Source: an uncultured Pseudomonadota bacterium (lineage in GTDB: Bacteria > Pseudomonadota > Gammaproteobacteria > Ga0077536). From it: a DNA stretch of 64,000 nt. The stretch covers positions 248,001 through 312,000 of the forward strand of contig CAIKBL010000051.1 in the NCBI GenBank assembly GCA_903825645.1, in the 5' to 3' direction. Shown here one piece after another: positions 1-8,771 of this stretch (its first letter is position 1; the number at the start of each line of letters is the position of its first letter). Position numbers and translations under genes: made by a program. The notes below the pieces were generated by a model. The model was given only the letters and a program-made list of their open reading frames with translations, did not search any database and was not told the DNA's origin.

Positions 1-370
1 ATGCTTCAACCGGCTGTGAGCCACCGGATACGTAGATTTTCGTATTCTTCTCACTCATCCGGGTTCGCGTTAACTGGAAGTGCGAGACGGCACGTGGCGT
101 CGGGTCTACCAAGACAACCTCCGCATTAAAGCGCGCTGCAAACTCCATATCGAAAGAAACGTCTTCGCCAGCGCCACAACTCACCATCAATGACTTGTTT
201 AACGATTCAGTCTCCGCGAAGGTCCACCCTCCATATTCGGACCCCAGTCTTATTAGACGTTGATCGTGAGCCGAAACGGGCAATTTCGGTTCCGAATTTA
301 GAAAAAAAACCCTAATTTTTCGCAGAGTTCGATACGTTAGTCTCAAATAGTATTTTATTTTTTTTATCAT
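1..370 (-). CDS. FkbM-like methyltransferase, N-terminal part; gene runs off the left edge of the window
   Basis: Not in the ORF track. Hand translation from ATG at 370: MIKKIKYYLRLTYRTLRKIRVFFLNSEPKLPVSAHDQRLIRLGSEYGGWTFAETESLNKSLMVSCGAGEDVSFDMEFAARFNAEVVLVDPTPRAVSHFQ..., open to base 1; the GSEYGGWTF and SCGAGEDVSFD...DPTPRA motifs are typical of FkbM-type SAM methyltransferases. Confidence 0.8.
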   Translation of the reverse strand, partial: MIKKIKYYLRLTYRTLRKIRVFFLNSEPKLPVSAHDQRLIRLGSEYGGWTFAETESLNKSLMVSCGAGEDVSFDMEFAARFNAEVVLVDPTPRAVSHFQLTRTRMSEKNTKIYVSGGSQPVEA

Positions 371-514
371 TTTTTCTTAATCTAAAAAAAATTATTCGCT
401 AGTAGACATCAACAATAAATTTGCGATTTTTTTTCTGGACGGCACGATAGGTAGATTTCATGAAAGGATGATGGGATTTAAAGGCATCCTGATTTTTTTA
501 AAAAATACAGCCCG

Positions 515-2155
515 TCACCAGCCGAAACCTCCGATAGCAACAATAAGCGCGATCGTGGCCGTAGCCAAACGAAAGAGGGAAACGTATTTCGTGGCATTTA
601 GGACCAGACATTCTAGAGAGTAATAAAGCACAATCGATTTTGATGCGACTTCAGAGACAATCCCGGTTTGGATCCCTAAATGAGGGATGTTGGGGATAAC
701 AAAAACCGCAAACAACACCAACACATCCATAGAAGTGACACGGAATGCCTGATTCTCGGAGAATTTAAAAGCAGCAAGAACACATAACGCCAGCGTAGCA
801 AAAATGGCATCCTCCAGAAATTTAGATCCTAAAGAACCGGCCCCCGTCACAACATGAAAATAGACAATCGTCGCGATTAGGGTCCCTGCAGAGAGACGTT
901 CGTAAACGGTTATTTTCTTTTGCGGCTCTCTAGCGAGAAATAGAAGAATCGACAAGGCGAGAATAACCAAGCTGATGAACTGGATATCTGGCGGAAACCG
1001 ACCGGCTTTGAATGCGGCTAATGCCAAATAGGCGGGCACAAGCGTCGAGATGATCCATACAGGGTATTTGGTTAAGTTGCCTTGCGCCTTAATCCTTCGC
1101 ACAAAATCTCCCAGCTTCCGCCCCTGCCGAGCCCCGCCAAATGCAATCTTGGTAACCTTTCGACCGGCCATCACCTTGAAGGCGACAAGTACGACAGCCG
1201 AAAAAACAAGATAGAAGGCAATATTCCAAGCGTCGGGAAAATATCGCAGATAGACTGATCCGACCACCAACAAAACCTGCGCGAAATAAATCAATACGAC
1301 CGCTTCGTAATGATCAAAGCCGAGAGCGAGAAGTTTATGGTGCAGGTGATTCCGATCAGGAGAAAAAGGAGACCGACCTGCACGGACCCTCTGCGTCATG
1401 ACGACAAGCGTATCTAGGAGCGGGATCCCAAGCAGTGGGAACGCCAGCGAAGGGCTAAGCGCAGAATTACTGTTTTGGGTCACGAGGATTACCAGCACTC
1501 CAGCCGAAAAGCCGAGAAACTGGCTACCCGAATCCCCCATGAAGACCTGTGCTGGATGCGTGTTATATCGTAAAAAACCGATAATCGTACCCAAAATCGC
1601 TCCGGCCATGATGAAGACATCGACATCACCAGAAAGATAGGCGAGAAGGCACACGCCAGCGACCGTGATGAAAGTAGTGCCACCCGCCAACCCATCCAAA
1701 CCGTCGGCAAGATTAACTGCGTTGGTTATCCCTAGAAGAGAAAAATACGTAAGCGCAATACACACCCCAGTGGGCAAGGGCTCGGCCAGACGAAAAGGCA
1801 CGAACTGTATACCGATATGGCCATAAAAGATGACAACCGAAATCGCCATGATCTGACCCAAAAACTTGATTCTATAATTAAGCGATTTTCGATCGTCCCA
1901 CACGCCGAAAATAAGAATGATAATTGACCCCGCTAAGATACTCGCGTTTCCTGGGTTATTCGGCAGAAAAGCCGCGCAGGATACGAGGAATCCCGCGATC
2001 ATCGCGATACCACCTACCCTGGGAACCGGTTTCTCATGTACCTTACGCGTGTCCGGGATATCAACAAGCAGCAACCGTTTGCCTAGTTTAGTCACCGGGG
2101 GGATGAGGCCCATCGTGATGAGCATCGCTACAATCAGCACAAAGACCGCATTCAT
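515..2155 (-). CDS. Undecaprenyl-phosphate sugar-1-phosphate transferase (MraY/WecA family) with C-terminal multi-TM extension
   Basis: MraY/WecA motifs: NLADGLDGLAGG, FLRYNTHPAQVFMGDSGSQFLG, RNHLHHKLLALG; multiple TM segments. Confidence 0.9.
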   Translation of the reverse strand: MNAVFVLIVAMLITMGLIPPVTKLGKRLLLVDIPDTRKVHEKPVPRVGGIAMIAGFLVSCAAFLPNNPGNASILAGSIIILIFGVWDDRKSLNYRIKFLGQIMAISVVIFYGHIGIQFVPFRLAEPLPTGVCIALTYFSLLGITNAVNLADGLDGLAGGTTFITVAGVCLLAYLSGDVDVFIMAGAILGTIIGFLRYNTHPAQVFMGDSGSQFLGFSAGVLVILVTQNSNSALSPSLAFPLLGIPLLDTLVVMTQRVRAGRSPFSPDRNHLHHKLLALGFDHYEAVVLIYFAQVLLVVGSVYLRYFPDAWNIAFYLVFSAVVLVAFKVMAGRKVTKIAFGGARQGRKLGDFVRRIKAQGNLTKYPVWIISTLVPAYLALAAFKAGRFPPDIQFISLVILALSILLFLAREPQKKITVYERLSAGTLIATIVYFHVVTGAGSLGSKFLEDAIFATLALCVLAAFKFSENQAFRVTSMDVLVLFAVFVIPNIPHLGIQTGIVSEVASKSIVLYYSLECLVLNATKYVSLFRLATATIALIVAIGGFGW

Positions 2156-2160
2156 CGAAA

Positions 2161-3726
2161 TCAGTCCGGGACGTATTCTGGCAAAAGGGGACTGATCTTG
2201 GCCGCGAAGTCGGATAGCCGAGCCTCATAGTCCGGAAGATCAGCGTCGGGGGGGAGGAGCATCACCAGACGAATCAGGGCGCCGTCGGTTCGGTTTTTCA
2301 CCAACGCATCTTCCAAGAGATCCCATTTAACCAAGAACTCGTTTGTGAGTATCCGACCTCTCTCCTGAAACCAGTAGTAAACCAATTCCCTCTGGTCGCC
2401 TTGGCTGATCAAGACTCGATTAACCCGTAACGCACGACCGCGATGCGACGCTGTTGGGAGGGTGACTTGGTCTATGGCTTCGATCTTCCATCCGCCCCCA
2501 GGCAGGCAGGAGCGCGGTGAATGCACCGACTCGCCTTTTCGTTGCGACTCATAATAGGCCGCATAGAAATTAATAAGATGGCCCTTTCCGTCTGTGTAAT
2601 TCACGAGGCTATAGTCTGTGAATTTCAGCGCTTCTATAAAAACTTCTTCAAGCTTCTCGGTCGTTCCATGCCAAACCCCAATCCGTACCGGAAATTCCGT
2701 GAACATCCGTCGGAGTGGGACAGCCTCCTGCCGCCCGGGAAGGACCATCGTTGCGACCAGCGCCACCAGCACGAGCAGGCTACTTATGTAGAGACTTCCG
2801 GAGATCCGTCTTCGTGTTACGGTTTCGGGCCTCGCGGGCTGAACAGGATCATGACCGAACACGTGTGCCAACGAGCGCCTGTCTCCCGTGAGACGCATCA
2901 AGATGATCATTTCGATGAACAAAATAGCGAAGCAGGCCATGAAAATGACCCAGCCCTCGAAATAGTGAAGAAAGCCCTCAGCCATTTTCTGCCCCCAATG
3001 ACTTACGAGCACTCCGATGGCACCGATCCGAAAGCTATTCATGAGAACCGTGATGGGAATCGTCGTCGCAAAAATAAGTGCTCGCTTCCATAAGGCTGTT
3101 TTGAAAAGATAGGCGACGATAAATCCCAATGTCATCAGAGGGAACAGGTATCTCAGCCCGCTACAAGCCTCAACAACCTGTAATTTGAAAGAACCAAGAT
3201 CAATTACGTTCCCTTCGAGAAAAACACTAATTCCCAAACCTCTTATGACTAAAACCCCGATTTCGGACGAAAGCAGTTGTAACGCCGCCGATAAATTATT
3301 GAAAATAAAATTGGGTAGCGGAATCATGAAGAAAAGAATTAAAAGCGGCGTGAATATTCTCTTGAATATATGGATACCAACCGTGCTAAAAATTAAGCCG
3401 TAGACAATCACTAAAAACGCATATTGTGTAATAACAAAAAGCGCACTCAATTCGCCAGCAAAAAAAATAATTATTCCCGCAGAAACAATCCATGGGCCGA
3501 TCTTCGTGTCGACAAAAGACAGCCTTCTAATTTCTGGTCCTTTTATCCAGATGAGGTAGAGACTAATAACCGGAATGAGCGGGGCATGACTATATTCCGC
3601 TTGACCAAACCAGAACTGTGCCATGAACTCCAACCCGGCCCGACAGAGCAGACCCGCACACAGAAGCGACCCTGCCAGCAGGGCAATCGGGCCACTTAAA
3701 AGAGTGTCCGAGGATATTCGATTCAT
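2161..3726 (-). CDS. Exosortase fused to EpsI-type domain (XrtD-like architecture)
   Basis: Exosortase signature VVEACSGLRYLFPLMTLGFIVAYLF...NSFRIGAIGVLVSHWG; C-terminal EpsI-like domain (YYESQRKGESVHSPRSCLPGGGW...YYWFQERGR). Confidence 0.9.
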   Translation of the reverse strand: MNRISSDTLLSGPIALLAGSLLCAGLLCRAGLEFMAQFWFGQAEYSHAPLIPVISLYLIWIKGPEIRRLSFVDTKIGPWIVSAGIIIFFAGELSALFVITQYAFLVIVYGLIFSTVGIHIFKRIFTPLLILFFMIPLPNFIFNNLSAALQLLSSEIGVLVIRGLGISVFLEGNVIDLGSFKLQVVEACSGLRYLFPLMTLGFIVAYLFKTALWKRALIFATTIPITVLMNSFRIGAIGVLVSHWGQKMAEGFLHYFEGWVIFMACFAILFIEMIILMRLTGDRRSLAHVFGHDPVQPARPETVTRRRISGSLYISSLLVLVALVATMVLPGRQEAVPLRRMFTEFPVRIGVWHGTTEKLEEVFIEALKFTDYSLVNYTDGKGHLINFYAAYYESQRKGESVHSPRSCLPGGGWKIEAIDQVTLPTASHRGRALRVNRVLISQGDQRELVYYWFQERGRILTNEFLVKWDLLEDALVKNRTDGALIRLVMLLPPDADLPDYEARLSDFAAKISPLLPEYVPD

Positions 3727-3785
3727 TCTCTTTTTAATGCTCTTTTTAAAGCCACTTCGCGTGGCGGCGAAGGTGCCCGTTTGAA

Positions 3786-5039
3786 CTACACAAAGTATTT
3801 TCTCCGCTTCAACCTCAACTCTTCTGCCTGGTACTGAGGTGTGCCTGCGAGATTAGAACCAAGACCAAAAGCGATCAAAATCATGAACGAAACTGGATTG
3901 CCAACATTGACCAGATATCGCTCAAACATGATCAAGATCAGATATCCTCCAACCAAGCCCGTGAGCACCCACACTACCCTCTCGGATAACGGGTCACGCC
4001 TACGCACAAAGCTCTCTTTGAGGAGCACCACCGCTAACAAAAAAAACGCCGAGACGATAGCCAATCCACCGAAGATTCCAACGTCCGCGAAGGTCGCGAT
4101 GTACCCGTTATGGGCTGAGGACGCCCCTTCCATAAAATATTGGTGCGCACGAAACCCTACGCCGAGGAATGGATGTTCGAGGAATATATGCAGGCCTTTT
4201 CCCCACAGATAGAGTCGCCCGCTTCCGCCTGTAGATACCCCGCGGTAGCTGTCGGTGAATAGAAAAAACGAATCTGCCAGTTTTGAAATTGGACTCGAAA
4301 AAAAAAGTGCAAGAATAAGACCGCCGCAAAGCACGAGCCAGAGAACCGATAATTTTCTGACCAATTTCAAGGAAGAAACATAGGCAAAAAAGTAAATGGA
4401 GAGTGCAAGCAACAAACCGACCGCGGCGGCCCGGGATCCCGATAAATAGATTGAGAGAACGGAAGTTCCGACGCAAAGCAGCCTCGTGAGAATATTTCCC
4501 CACGCCAGACCGCAAACACCAACCGAAAAACCAATCATCCCAAGGGAATTGGGATTGCCGATACCAGACCAGTCCCCGAGGCGGAACCCGGGGTGATATT
4601 CCCACCGCATCAAGATGAGCATGGTGGACGCCATGAAAATAGCGTAAAGCTTGATGAGTCCCAAAATCTCACGAAAGGGAACCCTAACCCCAATGCGATA
4701 ACCAATGAATGTGCCGATGCTGGTAGCCGCCCAATATCCCCAAGACTGGTACGGAATTGGACTTACGGCACACGAAAATAGCGAGACACCTAGGTAGGTG
4801 ATAAAAAGCCGGTGGAACCAAGGATTGAAACGCGCCCTACCGCGTTTATTTTTCAGGCCGGGTATAAAAATAATGGGCCACAACGCGGCACTGGATAGAA
4901 TAACCAACGGGAAAAATGAGTCGCCGGAGCTCCGGAGATTTAAATAAGATTGCGCCCAGAACACCCCGCACAGCCATAAAGCAAGCACAACGGTCTCCCA
5001 TCCGTATGAAGCTGTTCCGGGCGTATGGTTCCGTGGCAT
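3786..5039 (-). CDS. O-antigen ligase/polymerase-like membrane protein (Wzy_C/WaaL type)
   Basis: Polytopic; GIGNPNSLGMIGF, SGSRAAAVGLLLAL and GKGLHIFLEHPFLGVGFRAHQYF...SAHNGYIATFADVGIFGG motifs. Confidence 0.85.
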   Translation of the reverse strand: MPRNHTPGTASYGWETVVLALWLCGVFWAQSYLNLRSSGDSFFPLVILSSAALWPIIFIPGLKNKRGRARFNPWFHRLFITYLGVSLFSCAVSPIPYQSWGYWAATSIGTFIGYRIGVRVPFREILGLIKLYAIFMASTMLILMRWEYHPGFRLGDWSGIGNPNSLGMIGFSVGVCGLAWGNILTRLLCVGTSVLSIYLSGSRAAAVGLLLALSIYFFAYVSSLKLVRKLSVLWLVLCGGLILALFFSSPISKLADSFFLFTDSYRGVSTGGSGRLYLWGKGLHIFLEHPFLGVGFRAHQYFMEGASSAHNGYIATFADVGIFGGLAIVSAFFLLAVVLLKESFVRRRDPLSERVVWVLTGLVGGYLILIMFERYLVNVGNPVSFMILIAFGLGSNLAGTPQYQAEELRLKRRKYFV

Positions 5040-5150
5040 AAATACGATTGCGTTTCTCAGTCTATCCCAGGGTCGAAAAACATGGAGGTCGAGTAAAAAA
5101 AACCGACCGAGGTTGGCCGGACGCTCCCTTGCGTGCCGCGGCTCGAGATT

Positions 5151-6392
5151 TCATCGTCCCCGCCGAGCTTTTAGAACCCTGTCAATGGCGCTCCGATACG
5201 TTTCGCGGTATTTCCCGGCAATACCGTCGGTGGCCCATTTCCCCCTCGAATGACGGGCAAGTGCTTCCGCGATTTCGGAGGTTTTCCCGGACGGTAGCGT
5301 CTTAGCCATCAATTTGGCGAGCTCCGCCGTTGCTCCCGCTTTCACCGTGCCACCGTACTGCGGATGCACCTGGCTACGGATCCCACCCGTGTCATAGCCG
5401 AAGACAGGTGTTCCGCAAGAGAGACTCTCTATGGCCGTATTTGGATAATTATCGAATAGAGATGGAACTACCAATACGTCAGCCATCGAGTAGTAATCAG
5501 CTAGACCAGCGGGATCAGTTATGTCCCCCACCGAAATAAACCCGTCAGGTAACCGGCCCGAATTTTTTCCCACGACGATCGCCCGCCACTTGAGTAGACC
5601 AACGATGATCTTAAAGTCCCGATAGCCCTTCAACGGATTTTCGCAGTCGGCTGCCACAAAGAGGGCCACGCGCTCATCGGGTGAAAGCCCATGGTGCCGT
5701 CTGAGTCCTACCACATCCCGGGGTTTGAAATTTCCTGCGTCGACGGGATTAGGAATAACACGAATCTGATCGGGTGGGATCCCCCTTCGAATTGCGAGAT
5801 CTTTAAGCCAATCCGATGGCGTAACCACGACCATATGAGTCAGTCGCGAAAAAAATTCAGTCTTCTCCTCAAATTCCTTCGACGCAAAATCAAGCCAAGC
5901 GGCAGGGTAATAGTGGCGTCTTTTGCAGGTGGAACACCCGCTGGTCCAACCATCACACTCAAACGAAAAGCCGCAACGGCCAGTGACCGCCCACATGTCA
6001 TGCCAAGTCCAGACAACGGGTCTTTCGACGAGCCCCTTGAGCAAGGTAACCCAATCCAAATAGTAGCCATGGAGATTATGCAGGTGCACCACATCGTAAA
6101 AGTGGGCCTCTCGAGTCAGATGACGTGCGAGTCCTCCATCGATGACGAGACGGGAACCGCCGAAGCGAGCAAGCAGTGCGTTCACCTTACGACGAGATTG
6201 TGATCCATGTCCAACGAACACTTCATCGACTTTGGCATCCCCCGCGTGATGCATCGTCACGCGCGTCTGCCCATCCGCCATCAGCCCGTGCGCCAGCGTT
6301 GTCGCCATCTTCGCCGCTCCGCCTGAATTAATGTGCGTATTCACCATAAGCACATTCAGATGCTGTCTTTTCTCAGCTAGATCAATCATCAC
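5151..6392 (-). CDS. Glycosyltransferase (GT4/GT1 superfamily)
   Basis: HINSGGAAKMATTLAHGL N-terminus; PNPVD, ADVLVVPSLFDNYPNTAIESLSCGTPVFGYDTGGI motif. Confidence 0.9.
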   Translation of the reverse strand: MMIDLAEKRQHLNVLMVNTHINSGGAAKMATTLAHGLMADGQTRVTMHHAGDAKVDEVFVGHGSQSRRKVNALLARFGGSRLVIDGGLARHLTREAHFYDVVHLHNLHGYYLDWVTLLKGLVERPVVWTWHDMWAVTGRCGFSFECDGWTSGCSTCKRRHYYPAAWLDFASKEFEEKTEFFSRLTHMVVVTPSDWLKDLAIRRGIPPDQIRVIPNPVDAGNFKPRDVVGLRRHHGLSPDERVALFVAADCENPLKGYRDFKIIVGLLKWRAIVVGKNSGRLPDGFISVGDITDPAGLADYYSMADVLVVPSLFDNYPNTAIESLSCGTPVFGYDTGGIRSQVHPQYGGTVKAGATAELAKLMAKTLPSGKTSEIAEALARHSRGKWATDGIAGKYRETYRSAIDRVLKARRGR

Positions 6393-7510
6393 GCCTCGCA
6401 GAGCGATTTAAAACGCGCCGCCATAACATGGGTATTGTATTTTTCTCGAACTACTGTCCGCGCACGCTCCCGCATTTTAAATAGCTCATCTTGGTCGGCG
6501 AGCGCTTCAACGACTGTTTTCGAAAAGTCATCGGTGTCTTCCATGTTAAAAACCCTGCCAGCGTGACTATCCATGAAGGCCGCGAACTCCGGCATATGAC
6601 GATCGGCGTCGGCGCCCAAAATAGCGGGAAGACCATAGCCATAAGCATGGATAAGCGACAATCCGACACCCGTAGGATGGATTAAAACCTCACTCGACAG
6701 AAACCAGGGCGCGAGCGCCGTTTCATCCATGATTTTTCCCAAGAACCTCACCGTTCCCTGGAGCTGGTTAGCGCGGACAAGTTCGTCCAGATGTTCACGT
6801 TCCGCTCCCTCCCCTATTACACACCACACCAAGTTCGGAAAATCCTTCCTGATCAGGGCCAACATCTTGGGTATTTTTTCGAATCCATTCTTCGGTTCTA
6901 ACCTAGCACAGGACAGCAGTATCTTTTTTCCAGCCAGACCCATCAGCCGTCTCCATTCGTCCAGCCTTTCCGGAGACCACTTGATAAGTTGATCTTCTAT
7001 CAAGCTCTGATCGAGACCATTGTTCATACCAACGATTTTTTTGCCGAAAAACCCTCGGCACTCGAGCATTGATATTTCTCTATCGGTATACGTGAATATA
7101 CGATCAAACATCCGCCACCAGAGAAGTCTCAAGGACTCCGTGAATCGGCTCGCGCCGGCAGTGTGAGCCTGCCCCCAGATGACAACCTGAGTTCCACATA
7201 ATTTTGCAAGGATACTGACAACTACGTTGCTAAATATCCGAGGATTCCCCAGCACAAACAGGACATCAAATTTCCGCAGGAGCTCTAGCCACGGCAGGCA
7301 CTGCCAGCCGCATGCCTCACGAGTAAGCCCAACATACTTCACCAACCTAATCTGTTTCGGGAATTTCGCGTGAACCGTATCAAGAGGAAGACCGGGAATG
7401 GACTGCTGACAAAAAATGGTCAATTTGAGCGTGGGATCTCGAAGCAACTCACGATAGAAACCTTCTCTATAATGAGGCAGGATGTTGGTTACGACAGCGA
7501 CCGATTTCAT
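6389..7510 (-). CDS. Glycosyltransferase (GT1/GT4 type); start reassigned to MKSVAVVTNILPHYREGFY
   Basis: ORF runs to 7699, but residue 64 (ATG at 7510) begins the family-like N-terminus and gives an ATGA overlap with the upstream gene's stop at 7507; EVLIHPTGVGLSLIHAYGYGLPAI motif. Confidence 0.85.
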   Translation of the reverse strand: MKSVAVVTNILPHYREGFYRELLRDPTLKLTIFCQQSIPGLPLDTVHAKFPKQIRLVKYVGLTREACGWQCLPWLELLRKFDVLFVLGNPRIFSNVVVSILAKLCGTQVVIWGQAHTAGASRFTESLRLLWWRMFDRIFTYTDREISMLECRGFFGKKIVGMNNGLDQSLIEDQLIKWSPERLDEWRRLMGLAGKKILLSCARLEPKNGFEKIPKMLALIRKDFPNLVWCVIGEGAEREHLDELVRANQLQGTVRFLGKIMDETALAPWFLSSEVLIHPTGVGLSLIHAYGYGLPAILGADADRHMPEFAAFMDSHAGRVFNMEDTDDFSKTVVEALADQDELFKMRERARTVVREKYNTHVMAARFKSLCEA

Positions 7511-8733
7511 TTGTATCCCATGCCGGGGTTGGCAAGGACCCTCATCCATGCAGCCAACGAATTCTCGCGATTGTAAAGCGTGGTCGAGACCTTCCGCGCG
7601 TTCTTGATCATCTCGGACATACCATCCGGATCGTCCGCCAAGCCCCGTACCACTGCAGCTAAGGTGGCCGACTCTCCCTGTGCCACCGACACTCCGCAAC
7701 CATAGCTCGACAGAATTTCCCCAATCTCGCCGCTACTATCACCTACAAATATGACAGGGCAACTTACCGCCAAAACGCCATATAGCTTTGAAGGAACGAT
7801 TAAACCTTCCATCCGTGGATCAAGCGAAATGAGGTGGACATCGGCGACGCTGAGACTCGCACCAAGGCTCTCCAGTGGCTGGTACGGCATGAATTTCATG
7901 TTCTCAAGCCCATTGCCAGTCGCCGCATCCTGTAACTCGTCGTATTTCGCGCCTCCGCCGATAAAAAGAAGCACGATCGAGGACTCGGCTCGCAATAATT
8001 TTGCCGCGCTTAGAAAGGTCTCTGCATCGTGGGCGCGCCCTAGGTTTCCTGAATATCCCACAACGAATTTCCCATCCAGACCCCATTTTTTTTTCAGTGT
8101 CTCCGCTTCCGCGCGATGATTACCGTCAAGCAATCTAGGCCCGACTGTCCAATTCGGAATCACCGTCGCGTGGTCTATGCCTTGTGCCCGAATTTCGCGT
8201 TCCATTAATGAACCGATCACGACATTCGTAGAAGCTCGTCGTAGGCTATAATTGCGCGCACTGTTCAGCGCCTTGAACAGGTGCCGATGTTCACCCGCGG
8301 GAAGCAGTCGCTCTGCCACCTCGGGAAAAAGGTCTTGCAACCAATTGATAAGAAATAAATTTTTCAGGCCAGCGATGAGCGAAATCCCCACGGAAAGTAG
8401 CGGCGGATCTGTTAAGGCTATCACCACATCCCGTGCTCGCGTGGCGCGGAGCAGTGCCAACAATGCAAAAACATAAAAGCTCGCATAGTCAGCAAGTCGG
8501 CCGATGCTGCTACGGCGCCCAAAATTTGTCGACCACACGCGCTTCACGTGCACATTGTTAAAAAAATCCTCGCTCGGAAATTTATGCGAATTCCTTTCAT
8601 AGGCGACACGAGATGAGATAACGAGGACGTCATACCCCTCAGAAGCCACCGCAGTGGTGAGATCGAACAGAATCTGGCTCGTGGCAGAAATGTCGGGGTG
8701 AAAAAAACGATTTACGAATACGAATTTTGGCAT
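7507..8733 (-). CDS. Glycosyltransferase family 4, WcaI-like
   Basis: VNRFFHPDISATSQILFDLTTAVASEGYDVLVISSR; GYSGNLGRAHDAETFLSAAKLL; LISLDPRMEGLIVPSKLYGVLAVSCPVIFVG. Confidence 0.9.
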   Translation of the reverse strand: MPKFVFVNRFFHPDISATSQILFDLTTAVASEGYDVLVISSRVAYERNSHKFPSEDFFNNVHVKRVWSTNFGRRSSIGRLADYASFYVFALLALLRATRARDVVIALTDPPLLSVGISLIAGLKNLFLINWLQDLFPEVAERLLPAGEHRHLFKALNSARNYSLRRASTNVVIGSLMEREIRAQGIDHATVIPNWTVGPRLLDGNHRAEAETLKKKWGLDGKFVVGYSGNLGRAHDAETFLSAAKLLRAESSIVLLFIGGGAKYDELQDAATGNGLENMKFMPYQPLESLGASLSVADVHLISLDPRMEGLIVPSKLYGVLAVSCPVIFVGDSSGEIGEILSSYGCGVSVAQGESATLAAVVRGLADDPDGMSEMIKNARKVSTTLYNRENSLAAWMRVLANPGMGYK

Positions 8734-8771
8734 GACGTTCTGTTTTGCCTAATTGATGGCCGTACCATGCG

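Noticed and set aside
371-514. Intrinsic terminator or sigma-54 promoter in the AT-rich gap at 371-514
   Set aside because: A 6-bp AGGATG/CATCCT stem near a T-run exists, but the loop is long and no TGGCACG-N4-TTGC match was found; support is too weak.
2521-3093. 190-aa plus-strand ORF antisense to the exosortase gene
   Set aside because: Entirely inside a well-supported CDS on the opposite strand; composition looks like frame shadow.
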